NCBI GenBank assembly: GCA_020622085.1
Contig: JAHRYM010000002.1
Location: forward strand, 1,078,895-1,142,894
DNA: 64,000 nucleotides
Reading direction: 5' to 3'
Source of the DNA: Paracoccaceae bacterium
GTDB lineage: Bacteria; Pseudomonadota; Alphaproteobacteria; Rhodobacterales; Rhodobacteraceae
Under the pieces are notes generated by a model. The model was not told the origin of the DNA, did not search any database, and saw nothing but the letters and a program-made list of their open reading frames with translations. Numbering within the stretch: position 1 is the stretch's first letter; each line of letters opens with the position of its first letter. Both the position numbers and the translations under genes were made by a program. Positions 62,182 to 64,000 of the stretch are shown here, piece after piece.

Positions 62182-63105
62182 ATGAAGCGACCCTTTCGCA
62201 GCGACCTGAAATGGTCGGACGTGACGCCGCAGGCCGCCTACCTGAACCGCCGTTCGCTGATGGCCGGGGCAGGGGGAGGATTGGTCGCGGCGCTGATCGG
62301 CGGCGGGGCGGCATCGGCCAAGCCCTCGGCCTTTTCCACTTCCGATCCGCAGACGAAATTTGAAGACATCACCACCTACAACAACTTCTATGAATTCGGC
62401 ACGGGGAAGTCCGACCCCGCGCAGTATGCAGGCGGGCTGACGATCGCCCCCTGGTCGGTGCAGATCGACGGGCTGGTGGATCGGCCCGGCAGCTACGCTC
62501 TGGAAGACATCCTTGCCAAGGTCACGCTGGAAGAACGGATCTATCGTCTGCGCTGCGTCGAGGCCTGGTCGATGGTCATTCCCTGGATCGGCTTTCCGCT
62601 GGCCGACCTGCTGACCCGTGTCGGCGTGCAGCCGGGGGCGAAATACGTGGCCTTCCAGACGCTGTTGCGCCCCGAAGAGATGCCGGGGCAGCAGATGGCG
62701 CTTCTGGATTGGCCCTATGTCGAAGGTCTGCGGCTGGATGAGGCGATGCATCCGCTGGCGATCCTCGCGACCGGCCTTTATGGCGATGCGCTACCCCGCC
62801 AGAACGGCGCTCCGATCCGGCTGGTCGTGCCGTGGAAATATGGCTTCAAGTCGATCAAGTCGATCGTCAGGATTACCCTCACCGATGGCGAGCCGCCGAC
62901 CACCTGGAAAACGATGCAGTCGAACGAATACGGCTTTTTCGCCAACGTGAACCCGAGCGTGGACCATCCCCGTTGGAGCCAGGCCAGTGAAAGGGTCATC
63001 GGTGCGGGGTTGTTCGCGGGGAGGAGGCCCACGCTGATGTTCAACGGATACGGCGATCAGGTCGCCTCGCTTTATGCGGGCCAGGATCTGGCGAAAGACT
63101 ACTGA
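62182..63105 (+). CDS. msrP: Protein-methionine-sulfoxide reductase catalytic subunit MsrP
   Basis: Tat-like [12 protein letters not shown] signal, [22 protein letters not shown] molybdopterin Cys region. Confidence 0.95.
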   Translation: MKRPFRSDLKWSDVTPQAAYLNRRSLMAGAGGGLVAALIGGGAASAKPSAFSTSDPQTKFEDITTYNNFYEFGTGKSDPAQYAGGLTIAPWSVQIDGLVDRPGSYALEDILAKVTLEERIYRLRCVEAWSMVIPWIGFPLADLLTRVGVQPGAKYVAFQTLLRPEEMPGQQMALLDWPYVEGLRLDEAMHPLAILATGLYGDALPRQNGAPIRLVVPWKYGFKSIKSIVRITLTDGEPPTTWKTMQSNEYGFFANVNPSVDHPRWSQASERVIGAGLFAGRRPTLMFNGYGDQVASLYAGQDLAKDY

Positions 63106-63710
63106 TGACCGCGACCGAGGTCTTCAACGCCCGTCTGCGCAGCGTGCCGCCGGGTAGCCTCTACCTTGTCGCGGCCCTGCCGGCGCTTTGGCTGATCTTT
63201 GCGGTCGCCACGGGCCAGGGCGGCGCCGACCCGGTCAAGACGCTGGAGCTGGGCTTCGGTCGCTGGGCGCTGAAGCTGATCATCGCGGTTCTGGCGATCA
63301 CTCCGCTGCGGCGGTTCGCCGGGGTCAATCTGATCCGCTGGCGTCGACCGCTGGGGGTCATGGCATCGGTCTATGTCCTGCTGCATCTGGCCAGCTGGCT
63401 GGTGCTGGACATGGGGCTTTTGTGGCAGCAGGCGCTGGGCGACATCGTCAAGCGGCCCTACATCACGCTCGGCATGATCGCGGCTGCGCTGATGCTGCCC
63501 TTGGCACTCACCTCGAACGACGCCTCGCTCAGGCGGCTCGGCGGGCAACGCTGGCGGCGGCTGCATCGGCTGACCTATCCGGTGGCCTTGTTGGCGGCGA
63601 TCCACTTCGTCTTGCAGGGCAAGGTCTGGATGGCCGACGCGGTGATTTATCTGGTGATCGTCGGGGCGCTGCTGGCATTTCGGGCGGGAATCGTGGCGAA
63701 GCGAATCTGA
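63105..63710 (+). CDS. msrQ: Protein-methionine-sulfoxide reductase heme-binding subunit MsrQ
   Basis: Multi-TM ferric reductase-like protein, ATGA overlap with msrP. Confidence 0.93.
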   Translation: MTATEVFNARLRSVPPGSLYLVAALPALWLIFAVATGQGGADPVKTLELGFGRWALKLIIAVLAITPLRRFAGVNLIRWRRPLGVMASVYVLLHLASWLVLDMGLLWQQALGDIVKRPYITLGMIAAALMLPLALTSNDASLRRLGGQRWRRLHRLTYPVALLAAIHFVLQGKVWMADAVIYLVIVGALLAFRAGIVAKRI

Positions 63711-63807
63711 AGCGGCCCCCGGAGGCGATTCCGGATGCGGAATCGGCCTGGGACGCAGGCCCCGGGACGAAAAAGGACCGAAGACCCTCGGAAAACCAGG
63801 GCGAGTC

Positions 63808-63816
63808 TGTGGATAA
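63808..63816 (-). promoter_or_regulatory. Consensus DnaA box (TTATCCACA on minus strand)
   Basis: TGTGGATAA on the plus strand. Confidence 0.55.
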
Positions 63817-63898
63817 CCCAGCCGCAAGCAGCGATCACGGCGCCAGTCGACAAGCCGGCTGCGAGACAACCCCGGGAAATGCCAGTTTTTATGTTTCA

Positions 63899-63911
63899 CA
63901 AGTCATTGATT
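63899..63911. promoter_or_regulatory. Candidate IHF-binding site
   Basis: CAAGTCATTGATT matches YAANNNNTTGATW. Confidence 0.4.
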
Positions 63912-64000
63912 TTGAATGATAAAGCAAAGAGTTCCTGGAAAATTTCATCTTTCTTCAAAAAAGCCCTTGCGGATGTTTGGGTTGGTCCGTAGATACCGGC

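Noticed and set aside
1-64000. CRISPR arrays, prophage, IS elements, integrases or toxin-antitoxin pairs
   Set aside because: No regularly spaced repeats, transposase, integrase, or TA-like small gene pairs recognised anywhere in the window.

Overview
This 64 kb window is GC-rich alphaproteobacterial (Rhodobacteraceae-like) chromosome. Most of it is conserved housekeeping content: dnaA-dnaN-recF, rpsT, mutM, ubiE-ubiB, a small flagellar block (flgD, fliK-like, rod-binding, flgN-like, flagellin, flaF, flbT, DUF1217), dinB, tRNA-Val(GAC), rpmJ, rmuC-mutL, two M16 peptidases, lspA, purH, rsmB, dapB, rbfA, truB, rpsO-pnp, pyrF, cutC, clpB and msrPQ. The accessory highlight is a co-directional block of about 10 kb (47.68-57.63 kb) inserted between mmuM-like and pyrF genes. 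It holds an octaheme hydroxylamine oxidoreductase (haoA, eight CXXCH), haoB, a PLP-dependent MocR/GntR-type regulator, and a tightly overlapping operon of ccmF, ccmG, ccmH, ccmI, a 5-aminolevulinate synthase and ccmE. I read this as a self-contained hydroxylamine-oxidation module with its own cytochrome c maturation and heme-supply genes. A shared 14-bp sequence (CCGAACCGGACCTA) lies upstream of both haoA and the regulator, and I propose it as the regulator's operator. The right edge (63.80-63.97 kb) has a perfect DnaA box, a near-perfect DnaA box, a perfect IHF consensus and AT-rich DNA, making it a candidate replication origin or regulatory site. All assignments come from reading sequence and motifs by eye; no database search was run.
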